Below the pieces are notes generated by a model that did not search any database, had not been told where the DNA came from, and saw nothing but the letters and a program-made list of their open reading frames with translations. A stretch of DNA of 56,247 bases from Phyllobacteriaceae bacterium (GTDB lineage Bacteria > Pseudomonadota > Alphaproteobacteria > Rhizobiales > Rhizobiaceae), in contig JAJUHJ010000003.1 of the NCBI GenBank assembly GCA_029279965.1, positions 1-56,247 on the forward strand, written 5' to 3'. Positions 46,697-54,999 of this stretch are shown one piece after another. Position 1 is the first letter of the stretch. Each line of letters opens with the position of its first letter. The position numbers were made by a program, and so were the translations under genes.

Positions 46697-47842
46697 TCAG
46701 CGGGCCTCGACAAGCATCCCGTCCAGCTGCTGGGTATCAAGTGCTGGCGGACGTGCGCACGACGTCGAGAGACGAATGGGCGTGGCGTCGCTTTTGGCTG
46801 AGATATTCATCGCTTCCAGTACTTCCAGCACATGCAGGCACAACTCTGCAGACGCACGGTGCGGCTGACCATCCGCAATCGATTGCGCGAAATCTGCCAG
46901 ACCGATCCCCCGGTAGTTGGCCAGCATCGGGTCTTTGGGGGGCCAGTTCTCCGCACCGAGCGGCAAACCGTTCGTACCGATACGTTCACGTCCACTGCTG
47001 TCGGAAAGCTCCAGTTCCCCGCCGAAAAAGTCGGGATCTGGCAGCACCAGCCTGCCGCCCGTCCCGTGAAGCTCGATGTGAGGCAGCGAGGATTCCCATC
47101 CGTCCCAGCTCAGCGTCATCATCAAAGTTGCACCTGATGCAAAGAGCAACTGGGCCTGTATGGTGGTGAACACATCGACTGTTATGGTTGAGCCCTTATG
47201 TGGCGACTCCGGTGCCGTTATCGTGCGGACAGGCCTGCCGACCCGTCCAGATGCGCAAACCGAGGCCACGGGCCCGAGCAGACAGACGAGCGCGGTCACA
47301 TAATAGGGCCCTATATCAAGGGCCGGGCCGCCCCCCGGCTTGAAGAAGAATTCGGGATTGGGGTGGCGATGTTCCATGCCTCCCGAGATGAAGTTGGCAT
47401 GGCCGAAGACCACCTCCCCGATTCTTCCGTCGTCAATCAGGCGGCGCGCCCGTTGCAAGGCGGCGCCGAGGAAGGTGTCTGGTGCTCCGCCCAGACGCAC
47501 CTTCCCGGCAGACGCGCGAGAGGCTAATTGCCGGCCTTCGGCAAGACTCGCGGCAATGGGTTTTTCGCTGTAGACATGAAGACCGTTCTCAAGCGCTGCC
47601 ATGCTAACGGCAAAATGGCTCGCCGGCGGGGTGAGGTTTAAGATTGCCTCTATGCCATGGGCACCCGAAAGTGCCTCTTCAACACTGACGGCGACAAGGC
47701 CGTATTGTGCTGCGAAAGCTTGGGCGCGTGCGGGATTTCTTGACGCACAAGCGACGATTTCAAAGCTGCGGAAGCGGCGGGCCAGCACCGTATAGGCGTG
47801 GGCGATATCTCCGCAACCGATGAGAGCAACACGCAAAGCCAT
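46697..47842 (-). CDS. Gfo/Idh/MocA family oxidoreductase
   Basis: A 381-residue NAD(P)-dependent sugar or polyol dehydrogenase. The Rossmann motif is LIGCGDIAHAY (residues 7-17), followed by ILNLTPPASHF and the catalytic-lysine motif YSEKPIAASL (Lys near residue 92). GPALDIGPYYVTALV matches the GGALLDIGxH segment of the C-terminal domain. It is the last gene on the minus-strand arm after two permeases and a binding protein, so it probably oxidises the imported sugar or a derivative. Its stop lies near the inverted repeat of the FMN reductase gene. Confidence 0.92.
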   Translation of the reverse strand: MALRVALIGCGDIAHAYTVLARRFRSFEIVACASRNPARAQAFAAQYGLVAVSVEEALSGAHGIEAILNLTPPASHFAVSMAALENGLHVYSEKPIAASLAEGRQLASRASAGKVRLGGAPDTFLGAALQRARRLIDDGRIGEVVFGHANFISGGMEHRHPNPEFFFKPGGGPALDIGPYYVTALVCLLGPVASVCASGRVGRPVRTITAPESPHKGSTITVDVFTTIQAQLLFASGATLMMTLSWDGWESSLPHIELHGTGGRLVLPDPDFFGGELELSDSSGRERIGTNGLPLGAENWPPKDPMLANYRGIGLADFAQSIADGQPHRASAELCLHVLEVLEAMNISAKSDATPIRLSTSCARPPALDTQQLDGMLVEAR

Positions 47843-48664
47843 CTATTTGCCTGCCCCACCAAGCAGGCCGCGCACAAAAGACTTCTGGAACAGAAGATAG
47901 GCAGCCATGACAGGAAGCACCGACACCAGGGTGGCTGCCATAAGCGGGCCGTACTCGACCTGAAGACTGGATGCGAAACCGGAAATTTCCACGGTCACCG
48001 GCCGTGCCGCGTCGCTCGAGGTCAGCGTTATGGCGAAAAGCAGGTCGTTCCAGATCGCACGGCTCTGGATGATGGCGAGAGCAGCCAGTCCGGAGGTGGA
48101 CGCCGGCAAAAGAAGCTTCCAGAAATATCGGGCCGGGCTGCACCCGTCGATGAGTGCAGCCTCATACATGGAGCGAGGCACCGACGCGAAGAAATTGCGC
48201 ATGAAGAAGGTGCAGAACGGCACCGCATAAGCGGTGTGGACCAGCCACATACCGGCGATGGTGTCGTAAAGTCCAAGTCTCTGGATAAGGAAGAACAGCG
48301 GAATCTGCACGATCTGAAAGGGAACCAGCATGCCGGTAAGCAGCAGGAAATAAACGAGTTTGCCGCTTGAGCCGCGCATATAAGCCAGTGGATAGCCCGC
48401 GACGGCGCCAATCAGAATCGAGAGCGCCACAGCCGGCACAGTAATGGCGATCGAGTTGAAAAAGCTCCGCCCCATACGCTCGAAGGCAGCTTGATAGTTT
48501 TGCCAGTACAATTCGCTGGGCAGCGAGAGCACGCGAGTGAGTTCGGGCGGCGATTTGAACGACGTCAGGGTGGCGACCACAAGGGGCGCCGCGAATATGA
48601 TCGCGAAAACAATCAGGATGGTTCGCGTCAGGGCGGTCTGTCTTTGCGCGAGGGCGTTGCTCAT
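47843..48664 (-). CDS. Carbohydrate ABC transporter, MalG-type permease
   Basis: A 273-residue inner-membrane permease with five to six hydrophobic helices and the EAA coupling loop SMYEAALIDGCSPARYFWKLLLP (about residues 167-189). It is of the CUT1 MalG class. The start is ATG at 48664 sharing bases with the MalF-type stop (TGATG); an upstream GTG at 48667 is also possible. It forms a heterodimer with the next permease. The ATPase is on the opposite arm of the locus. Confidence 0.93.
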   Translation of the reverse strand: MSNALAQRQTALTRTILIVFAIIFAAPLVVATLTSFKSPPELTRVLSLPSELYWQNYQAAFERMGRSFFNSIAITVPAVALSILIGAVAGYPLAYMRGSSGKLVYFLLLTGMLVPFQIVQIPLFFLIQRLGLYDTIAGMWLVHTAYAVPFCTFFMRNFFASVPRSMYEAALIDGCSPARYFWKLLLPASTSGLAALAIIQSRAIWNDLLFAITLTSSDAARPVTVEISGFASSLQVEYGPLMAATLVSVLPVMAAYLLFQKSFVRGLLGGAGK

Positions 48665-49569
48665 CACTCGGCCTCGCTCTCGGTCACACGTTTCGACATG
48701 TAGTAGATGTAAGGCATGATGATCACCGCCGAGAGCAGCAGCAGATACACGGCGACGGCGCTCGCGCGGCCCATGGCGAAGCGACCGAATGCAAGGTCGT
48801 ACATCTGCACGGCCAACACCTCGGACGAATAGGCAGGGCCACCCTGGGTCGTGGCCCAGACCACGTCAAAAAGGCGCATCGCATCGATGGCCGACATACC
48901 CAGAACGATAATGGTCGAGGGCCAGAGCAGCGGAAAGCTCACCTTCCAAAAGGTCTGCCAGGGTGTTGCGCCCTCGATCCTGGCCGCTTCGATGCATTCG
49001 GTGGGAATGTTCCGCAAACCGGCAAAAAAGACCAGGAAGGCGAAACCGGTGGTCCACCATGCGACCGCTCCCATAAGCGAGAAATTGACGATCGCGGGAT
49101 CGCCCAGCCAGTTTTGAGCCAGCCCGCCCAAGCCGACAAGCTCGAGAACGGTGGTCAACAAGCCGTTCGAAGGTTCGTACATCCAGCGCCAGATCGCCGC
49201 GACGGCCACGGCCGGTATCGTAAAGGGGAGAAAGAAGAGAATTCGGAAGACGCTCTCGCCTCGAATGCCCCGGTCGAGGAGCGCCGCCAACAGGAGACCT
49301 GTTCCCGTGGGAACAATCAGCATGAAAACGACCCAGGTGACGTTGTTGATCACCGCGTTGAAGAAGCGCGGCTGCCCGAGCAGCGTCACGTAGTTCTGCA
49401 AGCCCACCCAGCGCATCGAAGGCGAAAACCCGTCCCAACTGTGGAGGGACAGGTGAATGCTTGAGATGATGGGATAGATGTAGAACGTCACAAACAGGGC
49501 AACAGGCAGGGCTAGGAACGCGATGTGCGTGCGTGTCGTCCGGTTTGGCATCTTCAGGCGCGGAGGCAT
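48664..49569 (-). CDS. Carbohydrate ABC transporter, MalF-type permease
   Basis: A 301-residue CUT1 permease with about six hydrophobic helices, including FLALPVALFVTFYIYPIISS early. The EAA loop is ECIEAARIEGATPWQTFWKVSFPLLWP (about residues 203-229), the coupling helix that contacts the ATPase. I chose the ATG at 49569, preceded by GAGG; the longer frame from 49620 would add a low-complexity Arg/Pro stretch. Second gene after the binding protein. Confidence 0.92.
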   Translation of the reverse strand: MPPRLKMPNRTTRTHIAFLALPVALFVTFYIYPIISSIHLSLHSWDGFSPSMRWVGLQNYVTLLGQPRFFNAVINNVTWVVFMLIVPTGTGLLLAALLDRGIRGESVFRILFFLPFTIPAVAVAAIWRWMYEPSNGLLTTVLELVGLGGLAQNWLGDPAIVNFSLMGAVAWWTTGFAFLVFFAGLRNIPTECIEAARIEGATPWQTFWKVSFPLLWPSTIIVLGMSAIDAMRLFDVVWATTQGGPAYSSEVLAVQMYDLAFGRFAMGRASAVAVYLLLLSAVIIMPYIYYMSKRVTESEAE

Positions 49570-49628
49570 CGGGGACCTCGATTGGGTCGGACGGAGCGGC
49601 AGCCGGAGACGCCGCTCCATTCAGGATT

Positions 49629-50903
49629 TTACCAGGCGATGAACGCGTTTTCGGCCAGCGCCTCCTGGCGCAGGGTCTCGAGCGTGGACATCAGCTCGGC
49701 TTTGACTGCGTCGGAAGGGTCGATCGCAAACCGTTCGATCTGCACGCCCAATTCTGTGCCCACCGAGGTCGGCAGAAGGAAGAAGAGGTTGGGCAGCACT
49801 GCGTCGTTGGCCGCTGCTTCGGAGAACTGCTCGGCAAAGCGGGACCCTGCATAGCCGTAGACGGACGGGTCAACATTCACGTTGGGTGCCAGCGATCCTT
49901 TGGGCACTGCGAAGGCCGCCTGCCCTTCGGGCGAAGCTGCCGCCGCGATGAACTTCCCGGCTGCCTCTATGGCTGCTTCTGAACCGGCAGGAACTGCCAG
50001 AGCGTCCATCTGGAAGATGGATTTGCCTACTGTGCCGGGCGCCTGGAAGACGTCGAAGTTCTCGCCGGCCAGGAAGTCGGCCTGCTCGAAATAGGCAGCG
50101 ACCCAAATTCCCATCATGAACATGCCGGTATCGCCGTTGACCACGTCGTCGGCGGTCTGCGTCCAGGTCTTGCCGCTCCAGTTGTCGGCGTAGCACGAGA
50201 CCATCGTGTCGCGGTAAAGGTCCAGCGCTTCAGCGAATTCCGGACTGTCGAAGCCGATCTCGCCACTCGCCAGCTGGTAATAGCCGTCGACCCCCAGCAC
50301 CGACACCAGCGGTGCATAGAAATTGTAAAGACTCCAGAACGGGCCGCCGGCATTGCCCAGGGGCTGATATCCGGCGTCGGAAAGAGCCGAGCAGGTTGCC
50401 AGAAAGCTTTCCCAATCGGTTGGCGCCTCAAGGCCGAGCTCCTCGAAGATTTCGACGTTATAGAAAACGTTGTTGATCAGCGAGAGATCGTACGGCACGC
50501 CATAAGGAACACCATCGATCTTGACGACGCGCTGCACGCCGTCTGGAAAAATCTCGTCCCCATTGATCTCGCTCCACACTTCGGTGAGCGGGTGGAGCCT
50601 GCCGCCATCGACGAATGCCTTGAGCTCGAAGGCCATGGAGCTCTGATAGGCGGCGGGCGGCTGGCCGCCGAGGAAAGCCGTCTGAAGCTGGCGGCGCAAT
50701 TCGACAACGTTGCCGGGAATGATGACGCCCTTGAAGTTGGCCTCGTCCACGGCTTCATTGCCATTTGCAATGAGCGCTTCCATTCCTGCCAGCTCCGATC
50801 CGGCGGCGTAATAGTGCCAGATCTCGTAGGTATCCTGCGCATAGGCGCTTGTGGCGGTAATCGCCCCGGCGAAAAGCGCGCCGAGCAGTCGTGTTCTCTT
50901 CAT
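49629..50903 (-). CDS. Carbohydrate ABC transporter, CUT1-type extracellular binding protein
   Basis: A 424-residue periplasmic binding protein (bacterial extracellular solute-binding family 1). Signal peptide MKRTRLLGALFAGAITATSAYAQ, cleavage after AYA. The mature protein has YEIWHYYAAGSELAGMEALI, typical of family 1, with long aromatic loops. I chose the ATG at 50903 because AAAGG sits nine bases before it; upstream ATG at 50912 is the alternative. First gene of the minus arm, next to a ROK regulator that is divergent. Confidence 0.93.
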   Translation of the reverse strand: MKRTRLLGALFAGAITATSAYAQDTYEIWHYYAAGSELAGMEALIANGNEAVDEANFKGVIIPGNVVELRRQLQTAFLGGQPPAAYQSSMAFELKAFVDGGRLHPLTEVWSEINGDEIFPDGVQRVVKIDGVPYGVPYDLSLINNVFYNVEIFEELGLEAPTDWESFLATCSALSDAGYQPLGNAGGPFWSLYNFYAPLVSVLGVDGYYQLASGEIGFDSPEFAEALDLYRDTMVSCYADNWSGKTWTQTADDVVNGDTGMFMMGIWVAAYFEQADFLAGENFDVFQAPGTVGKSIFQMDALAVPAGSEAAIEAAGKFIAAAASPEGQAAFAVPKGSLAPNVNVDPSVYGYAGSRFAEQFSEAAANDAVLPNLFFLLPTSVGTELGVQIERFAIDPSDAVKAELMSTLETLRQEALAENAFIAW

Positions 50904-51190
50904 TCTTTCCATCCCTTTACAATCTGAACTGAATCCCTCAGCAGAGCCTCCAATAATCTGATAACAAGAAAAATTCTGCTCCAGACCGCCTGTTCTGTCA
51001 ATCCCTCGGCTCATCGAATGCCAATCCACCAAATCGGTGACTGTGTGGGAGAGTATAGAAATCAACGAGATATATAAGTTTAGGGCTGCTCTGAACATTT
51101 CGCGTACTGGGCACTCCCTGCGTCTGCTCTTGACGGAAATGACATTGAGGCGCTAATTATTCTTTATGTGAGATAAATTAGGGGGCGCTC
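50904..51190. promoter_or_regulatory. Divergent promoter region of the carbohydrate locus
   Basis: 287 bases between the binding-protein gene (minus) and the ROK regulator gene (plus). It must contain both promoters and probably ROK operator sites. The right end is AT-rich (51150-51180, TAATTATTCTTTATGTGAGA) and is a likely -10 area for the ROK gene. I found no clear palindrome. Confidence 0.5.
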
Positions 51191-52375
51191 GTGAACCGTT
51201 CGTTTCTGAGACGCTTTCATACCAACGCAATTTTCCATCGTATAAGGCTCGAGCCGTCGATCTCGCAGCGGGAAATCATTGAGCGCACCGGATTCGACAA
51301 GTCGACCGTGTCCTCGATCGTCTCGCATTTCGCGGAAATGGGCCTGATCGAACGCCACCCCAAGCCGGCTTTGAACCGCCGCGGCAGGCCCTCCGAGGGG
51401 CTGCAGATTTCCCGTAATTCCGGACTGCTCGTCGGCGTGGAGGTGGAAGCCAGTTCCGTCGGCTTCGTCGCCTGCGGACTGGACGGCGCCGTGATGTCTT
51501 CCCACGTCTCTCCCTTCAGTGGGAAGCTGGAAGGGATAGAGGGATTCATCAGGGCCGGAATTGAGGCCGTGGTCGCTGCGTCGGGCTCTGATGCGCCCGT
51601 CCTTGGCGTCGGCGTGTCGCTTCCGGGACTCGTCAACAGGGATGGAACTCTGGTTCACGTCCCCATACTGGGTTGGCGGGACGTCGATATTCTCGGCCGC
51701 CTCAAGACGGTGGCGAACGCACAGGTTTTCGTGGACAATGATGGCAAGGCGGCGGCCATGGCCGAGCGCATGTTTGGCGCCTGCACGGACATCGACGACT
51801 TTGTCTATTTGTTTTCAGGTTCGGGCGTTGGCGGCGCCCTGTTTCTCGATGGCGAGATTTATGGTGGCGCACACGGCCTTGCGGGCGAATTGGGCCACAT
51901 CAAGATCGTGCCGCAGGGCCGGTTCTGCTCATGCGGCGCCTCCGGATGCTTGTCAGCCTACCTCTCCGAATCCTCTCTGGCACAGGAAATCGAACGTCTG
52001 GGCGGGCAGGCAGTCACCGGGTTCAGCTCCATCATGGAACGGGCCGAGGCAGGTGACGAAATCGTCCTCAACGTCCTCGATCATGCCGGAGAAGTTCTGG
52101 GATCGGCCGTTTCGAGCCTGATCAATATCTTCAACCCACCCGTTATTCTATTGGGCGGCGACCTTGCGCTTGCTCAGCCCTATCTTTCGACAGCCATGGA
52201 CCGCGCCCTGCTGCGACTTGCCCATCCGGCGATGTACCACCGCAGCACGGTGCGGTTTTCGGAGATTTCCGAAGGGATGCCGCTGCTCGGCGGGGTCGCC
52301 ATCGCTCTCGCCGGTCTCACGAGCCTGGAAGGCTCGCATGTCCTTTCCAACCAAAGCAACCTCAGGCACTTCTAA
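51191..52375 (+). CDS. ROK family transcriptional regulator
   Basis: A 394-residue repressor. N-terminal winged helix: SISQREIIERTGFDKSTVSSIVSHFAEMGLI at about residues 23-53. The C-terminal ROK kinase-like domain has GVGVSLPGLVNRDG, VDNDGKAAAMAE and GAHGLAGELGHIKI with the sugar-contact E-x-G-H. The zinc motif reads CSCGASGCLS, where the usual pattern is C-x-C-G-x-x-G-C-x-E, so the last Glu is Ser. Start is the GTG at 51191 with AGGGGG nearby. It is divergent from the binding-protein operon and likely its regulator, with a sugar as ligand. Confidence 0.93.
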   Translation: MNRSFLRRFHTNAIFHRIRLEPSISQREIIERTGFDKSTVSSIVSHFAEMGLIERHPKPALNRRGRPSEGLQISRNSGLLVGVEVEASSVGFVACGLDGAVMSSHVSPFSGKLEGIEGFIRAGIEAVVAASGSDAPVLGVGVSLPGLVNRDGTLVHVPILGWRDVDILGRLKTVANAQVFVDNDGKAAAMAERMFGACTDIDDFVYLFSGSGVGGALFLDGEIYGGAHGLAGELGHIKIVPQGRFCSCGASGCLSAYLSESSLAQEIERLGGQAVTGFSSIMERAEAGDEIVLNVLDHAGEVLGSAVSSLINIFNPPVILLGGDLALAQPYLSTAMDRALLRLAHPAMYHRSTVRFSEISEGMPLLGGVAIALAGLTSLEGSHVLSNQSNLRHF

Positions 52376-53868
52376 TGCGCATTGCTATCGTCGGTTTATC
52401 CATAGAAATCATGCTCTCTTCGCCGATCCCCACGGGCATCGAGGCGCTTCAGGAATATTCGGCCGAGCAGATGTTGCAGGGTGACTTGTGGATGGTGCGC
52501 GGTGTCCTGGAGCGGCTCGCCGAGGACGAGGTGTGCGAGGCCGTGCCGCTCTACTGGGCGACGGCGCTTCCCGGTGGCCCGATGACCCGTGAGGCCTATG
52601 ATCATGTGAAAAGCAAGACACTTGAACTTCTGGCGGCGGAAAGTCCGTTCGACGGCGTCGTCGTCGTGAATCATGGCGCCCTTGAGGTTGATGGGCTGGA
52701 GGTCGACGCCGATTCCGATTTTGTGTGCGCCGTCCGCGCAACGATCGGTCCCGACGTACCGATCGGTGTGGCACTTGATCTCCATGGCGACATGACGCCA
52801 TCGCTCCTCGATGCAGGAACCGTATTTTCCGTGCTGCGGACCGCACCGCACCGTGATGACCACCAGACCGGCTATCGTGCGGCCGACCAATTGATCACGG
52901 TTATCCGCGATGGATTGAAGCCCAAGAAGGCCGCCGTAAAGATACCCATCCTTGTGCCGGGTGAAACGGCGGTCACCACGCAAGAGCCGGGCCGCACACT
53001 TTACGGCAGCCTGCCTTCGCTCGATTCTATTCCCGGCATGCTGGAAGCCAACATCCTGGTGGGCTTTGCCTGGAACGATCGACCCTGGACCTCTGTCACG
53101 GCATTCGCTGTCGCCGAGAGGGATGCAGCGCTCGCCAGGGAGCAGGCGATCGCTCTCGCCGAAAGGATCTGGGCCGAGCACAAAAACTTCGTCCTCAGCA
53201 TGGAAACCGCCGAAATCTCCGAGGGATTGCAAAGAGCGCTAAGCGCGCCTGAACAGCCGGTTTACCTCTCGGACTCCGGCGATAACACAACTGCAGGCGC
53301 AAGCGGTGAATTGACGACGGTGCTGCAGGCGGCTCTCGATCTGCCGGGGGATCCCGACATCGTCATCGCCGGCATCACGGCGCCGCAAACGGTCGCAAGA
53401 CTCCTGGCCGCCGGAATTGGCGCTGAAGTAACAGTTGAACTGGGTGTCGAACATCTCTCCCGGCCCAGGACCGATCGCAAGGTCCAGGCTGTCGTTTTGG
53501 GGGGAGGCGAGTGGCTCGAGCTCGGGGGCTTCCAACCCTATCGTTCCAAGGAAGCGGCTTGGGCCAAGGTGCGCATCGGCAACGCGATCGTTACGTTCCA
53601 CAGCCAGCCGATCGGTATTACAACGCCCCAGCATTTCCGGGCCATGGACATAGATCCGGCTGCACACAAGGCCTATGTGGTCAAGCTTGGCTATCTCCAT
53701 CCACAACTCGAGGACATCGCGGCGCGGCACATATTATTGCTCAGCGACGGAACCACCCAGCTCGATATGACGCGGCTGGAATGGACGCGCATCCCTCGCC
53801 CCATGTGGCCGCTCGATAATGACTTCGAATGGTCGCCCAATGCTTCGCTTTACGGTGATCTTTCCTGA
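52375..53868 (+). CDS. M81 family metallopeptidase (MlrC-like)
   Basis: A 497-residue protein of the M81/MlrC family. The N-terminal zinc-binding region shows Asp and His in VALDLHGDMTPS (about residues 132-143) and a third ligand in APHRDDHQTGY (about 161-171). The C-terminal half has LSDSGDNTTAGASGELT, which is the MlrC_C signature (D-x-G-D-N). MlrC itself hydrolyses the linearised tetrapeptide of microcystin; other M81 members have unknown substrates. Its start shares one base with the ROK stop (TAATG), so it is tightly coupled, and it precedes the ABC ATPase. Its presence between a sugar regulator and sugar ATPase is unusual. Confidence 0.9.
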   Translation: MRIAIVGLSIEIMLSSPIPTGIEALQEYSAEQMLQGDLWMVRGVLERLAEDEVCEAVPLYWATALPGGPMTREAYDHVKSKTLELLAAESPFDGVVVVNHGALEVDGLEVDADSDFVCAVRATIGPDVPIGVALDLHGDMTPSLLDAGTVFSVLRTAPHRDDHQTGYRAADQLITVIRDGLKPKKAAVKIPILVPGETAVTTQEPGRTLYGSLPSLDSIPGMLEANILVGFAWNDRPWTSVTAFAVAERDAALAREQAIALAERIWAEHKNFVLSMETAEISEGLQRALSAPEQPVYLSDSGDNTTAGASGELTTVLQAALDLPGDPDIVIAGITAPQTVARLLAAGIGAEVTVELGVEHLSRPRTDRKVQAVVLGGGEWLELGGFQPYRSKEAAWAKVRIGNAIVTFHSQPIGITTPQHFRAMDIDPAAHKAYVVKLGYLHPQLEDIAARHILLLSDGTTQLDMTRLEWTRIPRPMWPLDNDFEWSPNASLYGDLS

Positions 53869-53904
53869 TCTGGGCGACCACGAACCACCCGAAGGAGTGC
53901 TGTC

Positions 53905-54996
53905 ATGGCCAGCGTAACGCTTGAAAAAGTCGAGAAGGTATACGGCACGCTGAGAACCGTTCACGGCATCGACCTCGACGTCGCTGACGGCGAATTCCTG
54001 GTCCTCGTCGGCCCGTCCGGTTGCGGCAAATCGACGACGTTGAGAATGATTGCCGGGCTGGAGGACATCACCAGTGGCCAGATCGCGATTGGCGGGCGTC
54101 GCGTGAACGAGTTGCAGCCAGGCGAGCGCGATATCGCCATGGTGTTCCAGAACTACGCCCTCTATCCGCATCTCAGTGTGGCTGAAAACATCGTCTTCGG
54201 CCTCAAGCTGCGCAAAACGCCCAAGGCGGAAATCGCCGAGCGGCTGCAGCATACCGCCGAAATACTGGGGCTTGAAGGCCTTCTGGATCGCAAGCCGCGT
54301 CAGCTTTCGGGAGGGCAGAGGCAACGCGTTGCCATGGGCCGGGCGTTGATCCGCAACCCCGCGGTTTTTCTTTTCGACGAACCCCTTTCCAATCTCGATG
54401 CAAAGCTGCGCGTGCAGATGCGCACCGAGATCAAGGAACTGCACGCGCGTATCCCGACCACGACCATCTATGTCACGCACGATCAGATCGAAGCCATGAC
54501 CCTGGCGGACCGGGTGGTGGTGATGAACAAGGGCCGGATTGAACAGATCGCACCGCCGGAAGAGCTGTACCGGCACCCGGCCACGCGTTTCGTCGCCGGC
54601 TTTATCGGCTCGCCAGGGATGAACTTTTTTGACGTCACCATTGAAAAATCCGAGGCCGGCCTGTCGCTTCGCCTGCCGGAGGGTCAGACGCTGCGCGTGC
54701 CTGAGAGTCGCCACGCACTGTTTGCAGCTTATGCCGGGAAGCAGATGCTGGTCGGCATCCGTCCCGAGCACTTCACCATAGCCGCGAGCGATGCCGATGC
54801 CACACTCGATGTCGCGGCGACGCTTATCGAGCCGCTGGGCATGGACACGCTTGTCCATTTCAAGATGGCCGATGCCATTGCGGTCTCGCGCCTGCTGCCT
54901 ACGCCGGGGTTGAAAGCGGGTGCGAGGCTCAAGCTGGCTGTCGACATGGCCAAGGTGCATCTGCTCGACCCTTCGACCGATCTGGTGCTGGGATAG
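53905..54996 (+). CDS. Carbohydrate ABC transporter, UgpC/MalK-type ATP-binding protein
   Basis: A 363-residue ATPase. Walker A is [14 protein letters not shown] (about residues 36-49), the Q-loop has [14 protein letters not shown], the signature is [15 protein letters not shown], Walker B is [16 protein letters not shown], and the regulatory C-terminal domain (TOBE/OB) starts at about residue 235. It powers the CUT1 permeases encoded on the opposite strand of the locus. GGAG precedes the ATG. Confidence 0.95.
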   Translation: MASVTLEKVEKVYGTLRTVHGIDLDVADGEFLVLVGPSGCGKSTTLRMIAGLEDITSGQIAIGGRRVNELQPGERDIAMVFQNYALYPHLSVAENIVFGLKLRKTPKAEIAERLQHTAEILGLEGLLDRKPRQLSGGQRQRVAMGRALIRNPAVFLFDEPLSNLDAKLRVQMRTEIKELHARIPTTTIYVTHDQIEAMTLADRVVVMNKGRIEQIAPPEELYRHPATRFVAGFIGSPGMNFFDVTIEKSEAGLSLRLPEGQTLRVPESRHALFAAYAGKQMLVGIRPEHFTIAASDADATLDVAATLIEPLGMDTLVHFKMADAIAVSRLLPTPGLKAGARLKLAVDMAKVHLLDPSTDLVLG

Positions 54997-54999
54997 GCA

